Source of the DNA: Thelonectria olida
Taxonomy: Eukaryota; Ascomycota; Sordariomycetes; Hypocreales; Nectriaceae
Direction: 5' to 3'
Assembly: GCA_020736575.1 (NCBI GenBank)
Contig: JAGPYM010000012.1
Coordinates: 1,054,001-1,118,000 of the forward strand
DNA length: 64,000 nucleotides
Part shown: one piece after another, positions 1 to 10,760 of the stretch
Layout: each line of letters opens with the position of its first letter
Position numbering within the stretch: the first letter of the stretch is position 1
The notes under the pieces: model-generated
Database searches by the model: none
What the model saw: the letters and a program-made list of their open reading frames with translations, nothing else
What the model was told of the DNA's origin: nothing
Translations under genes and position numbers: made by a program

Positions 1-1
1 G

Positions 2-199
2 TGCCTCATCTACACCTACTTCCGACTCCCTGAACCCAAGGACCGAACCTTTGCCGAGCTTGATGTCCTGTTTGAGCGCCGCATCAGCGCCAGAAAGTTT
101 GCCACGACCGAGGTCAATGTGTTCCACGAGACTGTTGAAGAGAAGGTCATGGACGAGTATGAGAAGGTTGGTGTCACGACATTGGAGAAGACGGCATAA
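2..199 (+). CDS. MFS sugar transporter, C-terminal end (partial)
   Basis: This is the last 65 codons of a gene that begins before the window, read from base 2 to the TAA at 197-199. The translation carries the PEPKDRTFAELDVLFE stretch. That stretch is the C-terminal PESPR-like signature (P-E-x-K-x-R-T-x-x-E-L-D-x-L-F) that follows the twelfth membrane helix of fungal hexose and alpha-glucoside permeases of the major facilitator superfamily. The next residues, ISARKFATTEV, are typical of the maltose/alpha-glucoside permease branch. The rest is a charged cytosolic tail. The family carries sugars across the plasma membrane by proton symport. Substrate cannot be judged from the tail alone, and no membrane segment lies inside the window. 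Confidence 0.8.
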   Translation, partial: CLIYTYFRLPEPKDRTFAELDVLFERRISARKFATTEVNVFHETVEEKVMDEYEKVGVTTLEKTA

Positions 200-2090
200 G
201 TAATCTGGGGATTTAACGAGATCTAGGCTTTGTGAGGAGGCAAGGGGAGGAAATGGCCCTTACGTACATAATCGCTTAATGAGGGGTGCAACGCGATCGA
301 TGCAGTTGAGATCGTTGAATGGCGATATCTCGGAATTTTGTCGGGATTGAGCAAATTGTGTGGTCGCATGCATCCCACAGCCATGAGCTATCTGCAGTAT
401 GTATGATGGAGGGCAGATAATTGAACATATCACGACGATGATGACGATAAAGCGAGATTTCCTTTCCCACCGATATGAGGTGCATGTTTCCCCACGGGAA
501 AGAAAGCTGGACCGGATCAGATAAATGCCATCAAGCAGTCTGTTTGTCTTGCTTTCAGACCTTGGCAGTTCCACAGGAAACCGGCCCGGTCAAGGCGAAT
601 GTGATGGGACCGGCAGTGCGTTGAGCGGCAGCGTGGTGGGCCGCCTGCTATTGAGACCGTTCAGCAATACGTATTCATACTTGAGGGAAAGAAATAGGAA
701 ACAAGAAAGCGACATGATGCAAATCTAAAAGAAAATATCTTCATGGCACTGGTCCTTCCTTATTGTGTTAGAGTTTAGGTATTTAATTGTTCTTCGTATG
801 TAACTGGTACCTCATGTAACTCACATTCAAGGTAAGAAACGGCGGCGCTATGTAAGGGTGGCCCGGTGGGCGGTCTAGAGAGGTTGGCAGACGCGGAGAA
901 TCTCAGGCAAGGGCCAAAGATGCAAATCGAGTGGGTTCACAAGGCTTCAAGGGCGGTAACGGAGGCATTAGCGGTGATTTTGGGATCCAGTTTGGCTGGA
1001 GAAGCGGAGGAGCAGCTGGAACGACCCGAGTGAAAAGAGGGTCCACGAAACGAGGGCGTGGTGAGGCCGTGAGGGCATACGGAGCAAGGCTGGGACCGGC
1101 CGGGGGATTCCGGAGCAGACCGGAGCGGAGGAGTGGAAGAAATGTCAAGTATTGAGAGGAAAAAGAAAGGAGGGAGCGCTGAGGCGCTCCTCGCCGGTGG
1201 AAGCGGAAGTGGACGTAGGAGAAAGAAGAGGTTTGCAAATACGCAACATTGAAGACAAACAAAAACGTGTAGATGGAATTTGGGGTCGGAAATTGGCGGC
1301 CGTGACTGCCTCTCGGATTTCGGTATCTCATCCCCCGAAAGTTATCAATCTCTCTTACGTAGATTATTTCTCCATACGTCCAAGTTAGACGGCAGGTGTC
1401 ACTGCCGACTGGCTGCTGTTTCACAAGAAACGGGGTAATTGATGAAACCAAACCACAATTGGAGAACTTGGTAAACACAAAACGTCCTCCAGTATTAAAT
1501 AACTTTATGCGCCTCCAAGTTGACCAGGCAGTTGGAGCATAGTGGACAAAAGGAAGCCAAGGGTGGGTATGGAGGGTGCGAGAGCGTTTCCCGTCCGGCC
1601 GCCTCAGGCGCACCACTCAGGGACTTCAACCAGATACGAGGACAAAGGAGTTGGTATAGCAGTTGCGGTGTTCTGATGCTGTATACAACATGATTTACTC
1701 CGTGCCTCCTGTTCAAGGACCGGGTAGAATCACCATTCCGGCATTAGCATGAACGACTTCTTTTCAGTTTCTGTGCGCGTCGACCGGCGCCGATGTCCGG
1801 GGTAACCCCACTAAACTTTTCTCTGACACCGCATCCGTCTGCCATTGCTCTTTGTGGTTTGCTGATCAAGACGGCACAATTGGAAAAAGCCGCTTGTGAA
1901 GAATCCCACGCTGGCCTCCCACGCTTCCGCACACCCACCTGAGGCGCCCACGCTGCACACTGCACGCCGCACACTGGGTTTTCTCCCCGTGGCTTTGGGG
2001 CGTCAATTGCGCATGCTGGCACATGCTTGGTGGGTGCCGTGCTGAGGTGGACCCCTTTTTCCAGGGCCTCGAACCACATGACGCCCCCTG

Positions 2091-2095
2091 ATTGG
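2091..2095 (-). promoter_or_regulatory. Possible CCAAT box (reads ATTGG on +)
   Basis: ATTGG on the plus strand lies about 330 bases upstream of the aspartate aminotransferase start. CCAAT boxes bind the HAP/AnCF complex and are common in fungal mitochondrial-metabolism genes. The motif is only 5 bp, so it may be chance. Confidence 0.25.
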
Positions 2096-2295
2096 CCCAT
2101 AGCTCCCCTAGCCCTGGGTTCCGTGCAGCTCCGATCGTCCAGATGTCCATTGTTTGGTGTGCGGCACAAGTGCCAGACCAGGGAAGGAGCAATGGATGCA
2201 CCACAGTGACGAGGAAGGAGTGACCACACTTTGTTGCTCACCTCCGCGCATCGCATTGCCTCACAGCCCTCACCTTACCCACCTCCGCCTTCCGT

Positions 2296-2375
2296 CGTCC
2301 CCCTCTTACTCTCCTTCCTCCTCTTCTTCCCTCCTCCTCCTCTCTTCCTTCCTTTCTTTCTCTCTTCCATCTCAT
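2296..2375 (+). promoter_or_regulatory. Pyrimidine-rich core promoter/5' leader tract
   Basis: This is an almost uninterrupted C/T tract ending about 45 bases before the ATG at 2421. CT-rich stretches at the transcription start are typical of highly expressed genes in filamentous fungi. The function is inferred from position and composition. Confidence 0.4.
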
Positions 2376-2420
2376 CCCATCCCATCACCACCAAAAAAAA
2401 CTCCTCTCTTCTCTTACACG

Positions 2421-4110
2421 ATGCTGTCCACCCTCCGAATCGCCAGCCGCAAGGCTGCTCTCCGCCCCGCCCAGCTCAACGTCCTCCGGGCTTCTTCCAC
2501 TTGGGCCAACGTTGCCCAGGGTCCTCCTGTATGAAGCTTCCTGAAAGCCAATTGACTTTCTCTTGCGTCCCTCAATGCTAACTTGTTACAGGATGTAAGT
2601 CGATGCACTCTTTTCGAAGCTTCTCGAGAGCTTGTTTACTGACCAATTGCTTGTTTTCCCCGTTCAACAGGCCATTTTGGGTACGTCTCATACCAATTGA
2701 AATTTCCTCCGTTCCCCCGATATAACGGGTGGAGGAGGTTCAAAACACCGCATTTCATCGCCAATTGGCGCTAATACACCGATTGCAGGTATCACCGAAG
2801 CCTTCAAGGCCGATAAGTTCGAGAAGAAGATCAACTTGGGTATGCTCCCCCCCCCCCCCCCCCCCCCTGCGTCCCGTCCCCGAGTCCCCTCGACATCATG
2901 ACATGAGTCAACATAGACTCTCAAGCTCCACTCATGATCTGACACTTTGCGACCCATAGGTGTCGGTGCCTACCGTGACGATGCTGGCAAGCCCTATGTC
3001 CTCCCCTCTGTCCGCGAGGCCGAGCAGAAGGTTGTCGACGCCAAGTTGAACAAGGAGTACGCCGGCATCACCGGTGTCCCTGAGTTCGCTCCCGCCGCCG
3101 CCAAGCTCGCCTACGGTGCCCAGAACCCCGCCCTGGAGCGCATTGCCATCACCCAGACCATCTCCGGCACCGGTGCCCTCCGTGTTGGTGCTGCTTTCCT
3201 CGCCAAGTTCTTCCCCGGCGAGAAGAAGATCTACATCCCTACCCCCTCGTGGGCCAACCACAAGGCCGTCTTCGACCACGCCGGCCTCGAGGTTGCGCAG
3301 TACCGATACTACGACAAGAAGACCATTGGCCTCGACTTCGAGGGCCTCAAGGCCGACATCACTGGCGCCCCCAACGGCAGCATCTTCCTCTTCCATGCCT
3401 GCGCTCACAACCCCACGGGTGTTGACCCCACTCAGGAGCAGTGGAAGGAGATCTCCAACCTCGTCAAGGAGAAGGGCCACTTTGCCTTCTTCGATATGGC
3501 CTACCAGGGTTTCGCCAGCGGTGACTGCGACAAGGACGCTTTCGCCGTCCGCCACTTCGTTGAGGAGGGCCACAACATTGCCCTCTGCCAGTCTTTCGCT
3601 AAGAACATGGTGAGTTACGTTTGCTTTCAAATCGACTTGTAAGTCGCTAATCAGTCTCAGGGTCTCTATGGTGAGCGTATTGGTGCCTTCTCCATCGTCT
3701 GCGCCGATGCCGCCGAGAAGAAGCGTGTCGACTCTCAGGTCAAGATCCTCATCCGCCCCCTGTACTCCAACCCTCCCATCCACGGTGCCCGCATCGCCTC
3801 TGAGATCCTGACCAACCCCACTCTGTACAAGCAGTGGCTCGCTGAGGTCAAGGAGATGGCCGACCGCATCATCACCATGCGCGCTCTCCTCAAGGACAAC
3901 CTTGAGAAGCTCGGCTCCAAGCAGGACTGGTCCCACATCACAAGCCAGATCGGCATGTTCGCCTACACTGGTCTCAGCGCTGAGGAGATGGACCGCCTCG
4001 CTCAGGAGTTCTCCGTCTACGCCACCAAGGACGGCCGTATCTCCGTTGCTGGTATCACCTCTGAGAACGTTGGTCGCCTGGCTGAGGCCATCTACGCTAT
4101 CCGGGGTTAA
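2421..4110 (+). CDS. AAT1: Aspartate aminotransferase, mitochondrial
   Basis: PLP enzyme that interconverts aspartate + 2-oxoglutarate and oxaloacetate + glutamate, and serves the malate-aspartate shuttle. The model is join(2421..2528, 2592..2594, 2671..2680, 2789..2839, 2960..3609, 3661..4110), giving 423 aa, the usual family length. Residues 1-30 ([20 protein letters not shown] onward, Arg/Ser/Ala rich, no acidic residues) form a matrix-targeting presequence. The mature part starts near [17 protein letters not shown] holds the substrate and cofactor contacts, and Lys272 in SFAKNMGLYGER is the PLP Schiff-base lysine. The second coding exon is the single codon GAT (Asp37), needed to give the conserved PPDAILG. 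All introns have GT donors and AG acceptors, and the phases add up exactly. The fourth intron contains a run of 21 C. Upstream sequence is CT rich, fitting strong expression. Confidence 0.95.
2847..2867 (+). repeat. Poly-C homopolymer (C21) inside an intron
   Basis: Twenty-one consecutive C lie within the fourth intron (2840-2959) of the aspartate aminotransferase gene, directly after the donor. Length is likely polymorphic or imprecise in the assembly. Confidence 0.9.
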
Positions 4111-4652
4111 GCGATGTGGGGATAGATTGGCGGGTGCACAGGTGTGATGGTGGTCCAGGCAAGGCATATGATATTTTGTTTGGATCTGCTGGCGGGAAAA
4201 GGAGATCGGAACAAGCTCCACGCGAAACCGTATGACACGGGAAACCGTATGAACCGGGAGTGTCGGTCTGGGATGGACTGCATATACCCCAAAGTCTCTC
4301 GTCAAGGCGAAACACGTTCTTGGATGAGTAAGATAAGACGAAACGAAAATTTTATGTACGAGTAACTGAATAATAGACACGTACTTTCCGTGACAATTCT
4401 GAAGTCTAATGCATCGCAGCTTGATATCAGGGCATGCATGGCTGGTAAAGATGCTGAGGTGTGGCCTTAGTTGTTCGCACAAGAGTTGAGGCTTTGGTAT
4501 TATCATGATATTAATATCTAGCTCTAGGGGTATATAAATTATAGTCGCTGACAAGACATGGCCAAATGCAAAGCAAAGATTAACACCTTACATATGTCGG
4601 ACGATCCTCTCTCTCATACAGATCTGATGACTTGAATAGCTGATGCCTCTGC
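4111..4652. other. Intergenic region between convergent 3' ends
   Basis: Shared 3' flank of the aspartate aminotransferase gene (+) and the coiled-coil gene (-). It becomes AT-rich near 4340-4560, as expected for 3' UTRs and poly(A) sites. No gene was recognised. Confidence 0.6.
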
Positions 4653-5772
4653 TCAACTCAAATGTAAGCGATCCAAGTCTCCTTTTACGTCCTCCATCTG
4701 TCGACCCATCTCGCGATAGACACGAGACATCTCCTTCATCATTTTCTCCTTGCCCTCGCCGCCGTGAACACCAACACCGTATTCGCCCAACTCAGCCTTG
4801 AGCCCCCGAATGCGCTCCTCAGCCCGAATTCTAGCATCGCGAAGGTGCGCGGCGTAATTCTTAAGCGCCACAATTGCTTCGGGGTTGTAGACGTCTCGAC
4901 GAACGGCAGCTGCTGCTAGGGCTGCGTCGGCATCGTGTCGCTGGGCCTGGAGGCTTACTTCGGTAGCGCGGAGTTCTAAACTGCGCGCGACGACGCCGTG
5001 CTTGGCTTCGAGGACGCGGACGAGGTGGGCTAGCGCTTGGGTGGAGGCGTGGAGGAGAGCGGTCAGGGCGGTCAGGGCGCGGAGGCGGTCGGCGATGAGG
5101 GCGGATTGGGCGGCAGCCAGGTCGGCGCGGAGGGCGGAGAGGGTTTGCGGGAGGGCGGAGATGTGGCGGTGGAGGTAGGACGGGTTCGTGGACGGGTGGG
5201 CGATGCGGGCGAGACTAAGGGCCGAGGAGCGGAGGGCTGAGGCGATGAGGGGTGAGAGGGCGGGGAGGAGGGATTCAATGTTGGAGAGCGGAGGATGCGA
5301 GAATAGGAGCTCGAGGGAGTCTTGGGGAAGAGGCGGGGAATCGGGGTCGAGTAAGGGAGGTAGGAGGAGGAGGAGGTCGATTAACGGCTCGGGGAGGCCT
5401 GGTTGTTGCTGCTGTTGCTGCTGGGGCGGTTGTGATGCTTGTTGGTGTTGAGGGCGCAGTCGGGTTGGTCTTGAGGCTGGGCTTGGGTCTGTGGGAATTG
5501 TGGTCGCGATGGTGCGAGTGATGAGATGATGTTTTGCGGCTATCAGACGATGGCGGTGTAGTTCCTGCATGAAGAGTTGTTAGCATAGGTGTCCATGGTG
5601 TTTGTTGGTGAAGGAACCTCACGTCTCGCACGGCTGCGCGCTCCCGCGCCGCGGGGTCGTCTTTGGTTGATCCATCGGGGTTGAGAATGACATGCGTGAG
5701 CTTCTTATAGATGTTTGCAAAGTCCGGGTTATTTTGTAGGACAGCATCGTCTATGGGTGGGAACGCAGACAT
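4653..5772 (-). CDS. Fungal coiled-coil protein of unknown function
   Basis: Two exons, complement(join(4653..5564, 5623..5772)), encode 353 aa. The 58-nt intron has a GTGAGG donor and a TGCAG acceptor in phase 0. Order of regions: a conserved-looking N-terminus (FPPIDDAVLQNNPDFANIYKKL), a charged linker, a low-complexity Pro/Gln segment with seven consecutive Gln (about residue 100), a Leu/Pro-rich segment, then a long alpha-helical, Ala/Leu/Arg-rich region from about residue 160 to the end that looks like coiled coil (EERIRGLKAELGEYG). No catalytic motif, signal peptide or membrane segment is visible. It shares a 439-bp divergent promoter with the mitoribosomal gene. I cannot name the family. 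The compact gene, clean intron and codon usage support a real gene. Confidence 0.75.
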
Positions 5773-6211
5773 TGCGAGGGATGCCCCAATGTCATCAACA
5801 AGTCAGAGATGATATATTGTCAAGGTTGATGCTTAAGCTGTTGGCTCGACTAACACCACTCAGTTGTTTCTCGGTGGGTTTTGCGCGGACAGGACACGCA
5901 GTCACCTGATTGGCCAAGGCTCTCAACTGCAAAGCCGTCATCTGCCCGGGACCGGAACATCACCGTCCTCCGAACCTCAAGCCAAAATTCTCTAAACCCT
6001 CACAGGGAGCATCACCAGTGCCCGATCAGCGCATCTTGGACGGGAGCTAGACCGCGCTCAATTGTACTCGTCGCCCGCCCAATTCGGACGCCAATTGAGG
6101 TCAATGCCTCGTGTTTGACCTGATTGCAACCTCCGACACTGTCCCCGAGTCCGCTCGGCCGATCGACTTCGACATAAACCACCAAAGACCTCAACTTCAC
6201 GTACCGTCACC
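5773..6211. other. Divergent promoter region
   Basis: Drives the coiled-coil gene leftward and the bL28m gene rightward. It contains ATTGG (for example near 5912) and ordinary mixed sequence. No gene was recognised. Confidence 0.5.
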
Positions 6212-7015
6212 ATGGCCTCCTTCGTCGCTACCCGCCGGCCCCTCGCCAGCCTCTTCTCCCAATCCTCCTCCTCCTTCTCCGCAGTCCACGCCTTCAGCAC
6301 CACGCTCCCGCAGCACACGAAAACCATCAAACCCCACCGTCTGCCCGACCGCCTCATCCCGCCGTACCCTTACGGCGAGCGCCGCATCTACAAGCAGTCC
6401 AACCGCGGGCTCTACGGCTCCGCCCGCATCCGCTTCGGCAACCGCGTCGCCGAAAAGTACGGCAACAAGTGCCGCCGCTTCTGGCGCCCCAACGTCCACG
6501 TCAAGAGCTTCTACGTGCCCTCGCTCGACGCAAACATCAAGACCCGCCTGACCCTGCGCGTTCTCAAGACTATCTACCGCGAGGGCGGCCTCCAGCCCTA
6601 CCTCCTCAAGAGCAAACCCGCCCGCCTAAAAGAGCTCGGCCCAGGAGGCTGGAACCTGCGCTGGCTCGTCATGCAGACCCGTGCCGTCCAGGAGCAGTTC
6701 AACCAGGAGCGTGTGGCGCTCGGTTTACCGACAAAGCCAATTGAGAACCGTGACGATGTTATTCAGTATGCTCTCGATTTTGCTACCCCTGGACCTCTGA
6801 GCGTGCGCAGTCAGAAGACGCTCGAAGAGATCAAGGCTGCGTCGGCCCGGGACGCCTTTGTTCTGGGCGACGAAGACCTGGCAGACCTGGAGGGAGTCGA
6901 GGAGCTGACAGCCGAAGAGGAGGCTCAGCTGCTAAAGGAGCTCGATCTCGCCGAGGCGGCACAGGCCAGCCAGGGGAGCCAGGGCAGCACGCCAAAGGAC
7001 AATCTTACGGTGTAA
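6212..7015 (+). CDS. MRPL24: Mitochondrial large-subunit ribosomal protein bL28m
   Basis: Single exon, 267 aa, starting at an ATG in good context (CACCATGGCC). Residues 1-30 are Ser/Arg-rich and end in AFSTTLPQH, a typical mitochondrial presequence. The L28 core follows: the ribosomal fold begins near GLYGSARIRFGNRV, with the rRNA-binding basic stretch KCRRFWRPNVHVKSFYV and the TRLTLRVLKTI strand-helix. Beyond the bacterial-length core there is a fungal extension, ending in an acidic low-complexity tail (EELTAEEEAQLLKELDLAEAA). The protein is a structural component of the mitoribosome (yeast MRPL24 is the counterpart). The gene is divergent from the coiled-coil gene and convergent with tryptophan synthase, with only 179 bp between stop codons. 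Confidence 0.92.
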   Translation: MASFVATRRPLASLFSQSSSSFSAVHAFSTTLPQHTKTIKPHRLPDRLIPPYPYGERRIYKQSNRGLYGSARIRFGNRVAEKYGNKCRRFWRPNVHVKSFYVPSLDANIKTRLTLRVLKTIYREGGLQPYLLKSKPARLKELGPGGWNLRWLVMQTRAVQEQFNQERVALGLPTKPIENRDDVIQYALDFATPGPLSVRSQKTLEEIKAASARDAFVLGDEDLADLEGVEELTAEEEAQLLKELDLAEAAQASQGSQGSTPKDNLTV

Positions 7016-7194
7016 TATCTCTGTGTATTATATGTAACAAAACCCCTTTTTATTGTCACTTTAAAAACGCCAACCAGCCCATGTATCATCACCGAGAAAT
7101 ATACACTAAACTTCATGACCATGCTGGTATCATCCAACTGCAAACAGGGGTGCATATCACCCAAATCGTCGTCATCCTCTTAAATCATGGCCGC

Positions 7195-9625
7195 TTAAAA
7201 TCGAAGATCCCATCCGATCTGGGGACCTAGCTTGGGTAGCTCGTCCGCCACGCTCTGGACATCCTTGTCTCCTCGGCCACTCAGGCAAATGACAAGATCC
7301 TCGCCCTTCTTCATCGTCTTCGCCAGCTCAATGGCACCGTAGATACCGTGGGCTGACTCCAGAGCAGGAATGATACCCTCCATCTGGCTCATCAACCTGA
7401 AACCAAGGAAGGCCTGGGCGTCAGTAGCGGCAATGAACTTGGCACGCTCATTATCCTTCCAAGAACTCAACTCGGGGCCGACACCGGGGTAGTCCAGGCC
7501 AGCGGACACGGAGTGAGTCTCGGAGATTTGGCCGTGTCGGTCCTGAAGGACATAGGTTCTCACGCCGTGCAGAACACCCTTGGAACCACCAGTCAAGGTA
7601 GCACTGTGTCGGAGAGTATCGACACCATCGCCTCCTGCCTCAACACCGAGGAGCTTGACCGTAGGCTCGTTCGCGAATGGGAAGAACATGCCCACAGCAT
7701 TGCTACCACCACCAACACAGGCCACAACGGCATCAGGCAGCTTGCCACGCTTCTCAAGCATTTGCTGCTTGGTCTCGTTACCGATAACGGACTGGAAGGT
7801 TCGCACAATGGTAGGGAAGGGGTGAGGTCCGATAGCCGAACCAATGATGTAGTGAGTCGTATCGAGATCAACAACCCAGGCGCGAAGGGCTTCGTTCACG
7901 GCATCTCGGAGAGTCTTGCTGCCAGCCTCAACAGGAACGACACTAGCACCCAGCAATCGCATACGGAAAACATTGAGGGCCTGTCGACGAACATCCTCCT
8001 TGTCGGGTGTTAGCTTATGATCTAATCCAAGTGAATCTTTAGGAACTTACAGCGCCCATATAGACGGTGCACTCCATGCCAAACTTGGCACAGACAGTAG
8101 CAGTAGCAACACCGTGCTGGCCAGCACCCGTCTCAGCAATGATACGCGTCTTTCCAAGACGGCGAGCCAGGAGGATCTGACCCAGAGCATTGTTGATCTT
8201 GTGGCTGCCAGTGTGATTCAGATCCTCGCGCTTCAACCAGATGTTGGCACCACCAGCATGCTCCGTTAGTCGCTCAGCGAGGTGCAGGTGGCCGGGTCGA
8301 CCCATGTACTCGTAGTATGATCGGTATTCCTCCCAGAATGATGGGTCGTCCTTGATCTTGTTGAAGCCCTCCTCCAGTTCTGACAGGCAGTCCATCAAAC
8401 TCTCAGGGACGTACTGGCCGCCGAACTCGCCAAATCGCTCAGGGATCTTGCCGTGCAGCGCAGCCAACTGGGCTACAAGAGCGCTGTCCTCCTCGGCAGT
8501 CATCATATCGGCAGGGGGGGCGCTCTGGCCACCGGAGATCTCAACGTCAGCAATGTCATCGACCTCCTTGGCGATTTCCGTGGCAATCTCCTCAGCGCCT
8601 CGTCCCGAAAGGTAAGAGCAGTACTTCTCGATATCGGTGTAGATCTCGCCAGGAGCGGCATTCTTGATGGTTGTGATGATCTGGCTGCCGACAACGACAC
8701 CATCGGCGAGGTTTCCGACGCTCTTGAAGTGCTCATGAGTGCTGACACCGAAACCGACAGCGGCAGGCTTGTTACCGCTGTACTTCTTGACTCGCTCTAG
8801 CAGGTTGGGAAGGTTGGCATTGAGGGTACCAGTGGCGCCGGTGACACCCATTCGAGAAACGACGTAGATAAATGAGTCGGCAAGCTGGCAGAGGATCCTC
8901 ATTCGGGTATCGGAGGTGGCGGGAGCGATCAGAGGAACGTAGGAGAGGCCGCCCTTGCTGCAGAGGCCACGGAAGGAAACAGCCTCCTCGGGGGGAAGGT
9001 CAACGACAATGAAGCCATTGACGCCAGATTCCTTGCAGTCCTTGAGCAGCCGCTCCTCGCCGTAGCTCAGGAGGGGGTTGTAGTAGCCCATCAGCAGGAC
9101 GGGGGCCTTGAGGCCTCGGGATCGGGCTTCCTTGACCATACCGAGGGTGGATTCGATGGTGACGCCATTTTCGAGGGCGATCTATGACGCAAAAGTAAAT
9201 CTCTGCTTTGCTTAGCGATTGGGGGGTCGGTACATACAGTGTTGGCAGTCTGGATAGTAGGGCCGTCGGCAATTGGGTCGGTGAAGGGGGCGCCGAGTTC
9301 GAGGACGTCTGGCGAGCACAATGTCAGTCCGGACTGGGGGGATGAAGGAGAATTGAAGCCTCGGTTAGAACTCACCAGCGCCGCCCTTCTCTAGGGCAAG
9401 AAGAATCTCGGGAGTGTCCTTGGGATGAGGATAACCAGCAGTGACGTATGACACCAGCGCAGACTAGATGGATTGAAGCCATCGTCAGTGTGTAATTCTT
9501 TGGAAAGTGGTGATGGAAGTACCCCGCCATGCGGTGGTACAGAAGGAGGGGCATTTTTTTTTCCAGTTTGTACTGACCCTGTTCTGCGCCTTGCAGCGCT
9601 GGAAAGTGTTCTTGATGGCCTCCAT
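7195..9625 (-). CDS. trp-3: Tryptophan synthase, bifunctional alpha-beta (TRP-3/TRP5 type)
   Basis: Converts indole-3-glycerol phosphate plus serine to tryptophan. Five exons, complement(join(7195..7998, 8051..9181, 9238..9308, 9376..9463, 9578..9625)), give 713 aa, close to the roughly 708 aa of Neurospora TRP-3. The alpha domain (residues 1-260) has the catalytic Glu49 in LELGAPF and Asp60 in DPIADGP. A linker (about 263-313) follows. The beta domain starts at [15 protein letters not shown], with PLP-binding Lys397 in GSHKINN, the glycine loop GGGSNA and the C-terminal GRGDKD. All four introns are canonical, and every junction is in frame. The promoter has a TGACTTA at 9794-9800, one mismatch from the CPC1/GCN4 site TGACTCA, which is weak evidence for general amino-acid control. 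Confidence 0.97.
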
Positions 9626-10760
9626 TGTGTCTTTGTCTTTCCTTCTACTTGTTTGTTGGAGTCGCAGTTGTTAAAGAGGAGGATGGAGAGGGGGTGGACA
9701 GGAGAAGACGGGAGGAAGATGGGGAGTTTTTAATGCAAGAGAGAAAGAATGTCCGTCACCTTTCCTCGAACAAAGTCGCTTCATTAGCAGGTATGACTTA
9801 TTTTGGTGTGAAGGCGCCACCGATTCCGGAAGAATGCTCTCCGCCACACCTTCCCAACTTCCGCTCCTGCAGGTGCTCCCGCCTTGCAGCAGAGAGCCCC
9901 ACCTCCGCACCCGGACTTGCCCAAATGGGCAATTAATCAAGTTGCCTCTTTCGTTCCATGTACAAACAGCATCAGCTTTCACCAACATCACACGTTTTGA
10001 TTCATCATCATTCAACCATCCCTGGCTCCATCGGTCGTCAATTTCATACGTCATCACAAAGACAAACTCTCTCACTTCGTTGACCAAGTTGACAAAGTAT
10101 TGCAACGTATTCAGAAGCCATGTCACAATGGGATCTATCCAATCTGTTGCCTCTTCGATGAGACACAGCTTGTAAGTACCTTGTATTCTTCGATCCCCCA
10201 ACTATTGAATCTTGACTTGCATTTTGCTAACCTGAACAGGGGGGCAAGACCAACCAGCAGGGCCTTCCCCCAGATATGAGGGTATCAGAGACCGACCGTG
10301 GTGAGGTTGAGGTGAGGGCGAGGGAACAACTTCATGGAAGGTCATGTGTTTTGTTGCTGTTCACTTGTCTCAATTTTGGTATGAGCTAGTTATCAACAAA
10401 GCCAAGTAGTCGTCGAGACTACAAAAGGCTCCAATCTAGGTAGAAACGACTCAGGTCCCCAATATTGATCCTCCCCTAAGGGCTTTGACAAATGAATCGA
10501 CTTTGGTATCTTTGTTTCATCCTCCTCCCCGTGTATTTAACGTCTAAGGAAAATAGCCGGCAGTGATTGTTTGAGTTGCCTCCGTGTCCAATGTGTTCCC
10601 AGCGCCAAAAGCAGAAATCCGCATCAAAATCATAACGTCCATCGCTTCATGCAGTCGGCAGGGAGAGGATCTCTCGGCACGGTCCAGCCAGGCCGGAGTA
10701 AGGACTGCATTACACCTTCCATCTGTCGACCTGTGCAGGTTGTTGCATCATCATGCAAGT
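9626..10760. other. Intergenic region upstream of tryptophan synthase and downstream of PRM1
   Basis: No gene was recognised. A short ORF near 10130 with a nearby GTAAGT can be spliced, but it ends after about 27 codons, so it is not called. Confidence 0.5.

Larger units (their letters stand above)
200..2420. other. Intergenic region: transporter 3' side and aspartate aminotransferase promoter
   Basis: No gene was recognised. Several overlapping ORFs occur on both strands (for example 903-1616 on the minus strand), but they lack family motifs and plausible splice structure. The last 150 bases are C/T rich and lead into the start codon at 2421. Confidence 0.6.

Noticed and set aside
903..1616. 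237-codon minus-strand ORF in the first intergenic region
   Set aside because: No motif, no clear codon bias, and overlapping ORFs of similar size lie on the other strand.
2932..4554. 540-codon minus-strand ORF opposite aspartate aminotransferase
   Set aside because: It is a mirror of strongly biased codons (rare A or T in third position) on the real gene. Its translation is low-complexity and shows no family motif.
10121..10300. Short spliced ORF beginning MGSIQSVASSMRHS with a GTAAGT donor
   Set aside because: After splicing in the only available phase it stops within 13 codons; there is no support for a protein.
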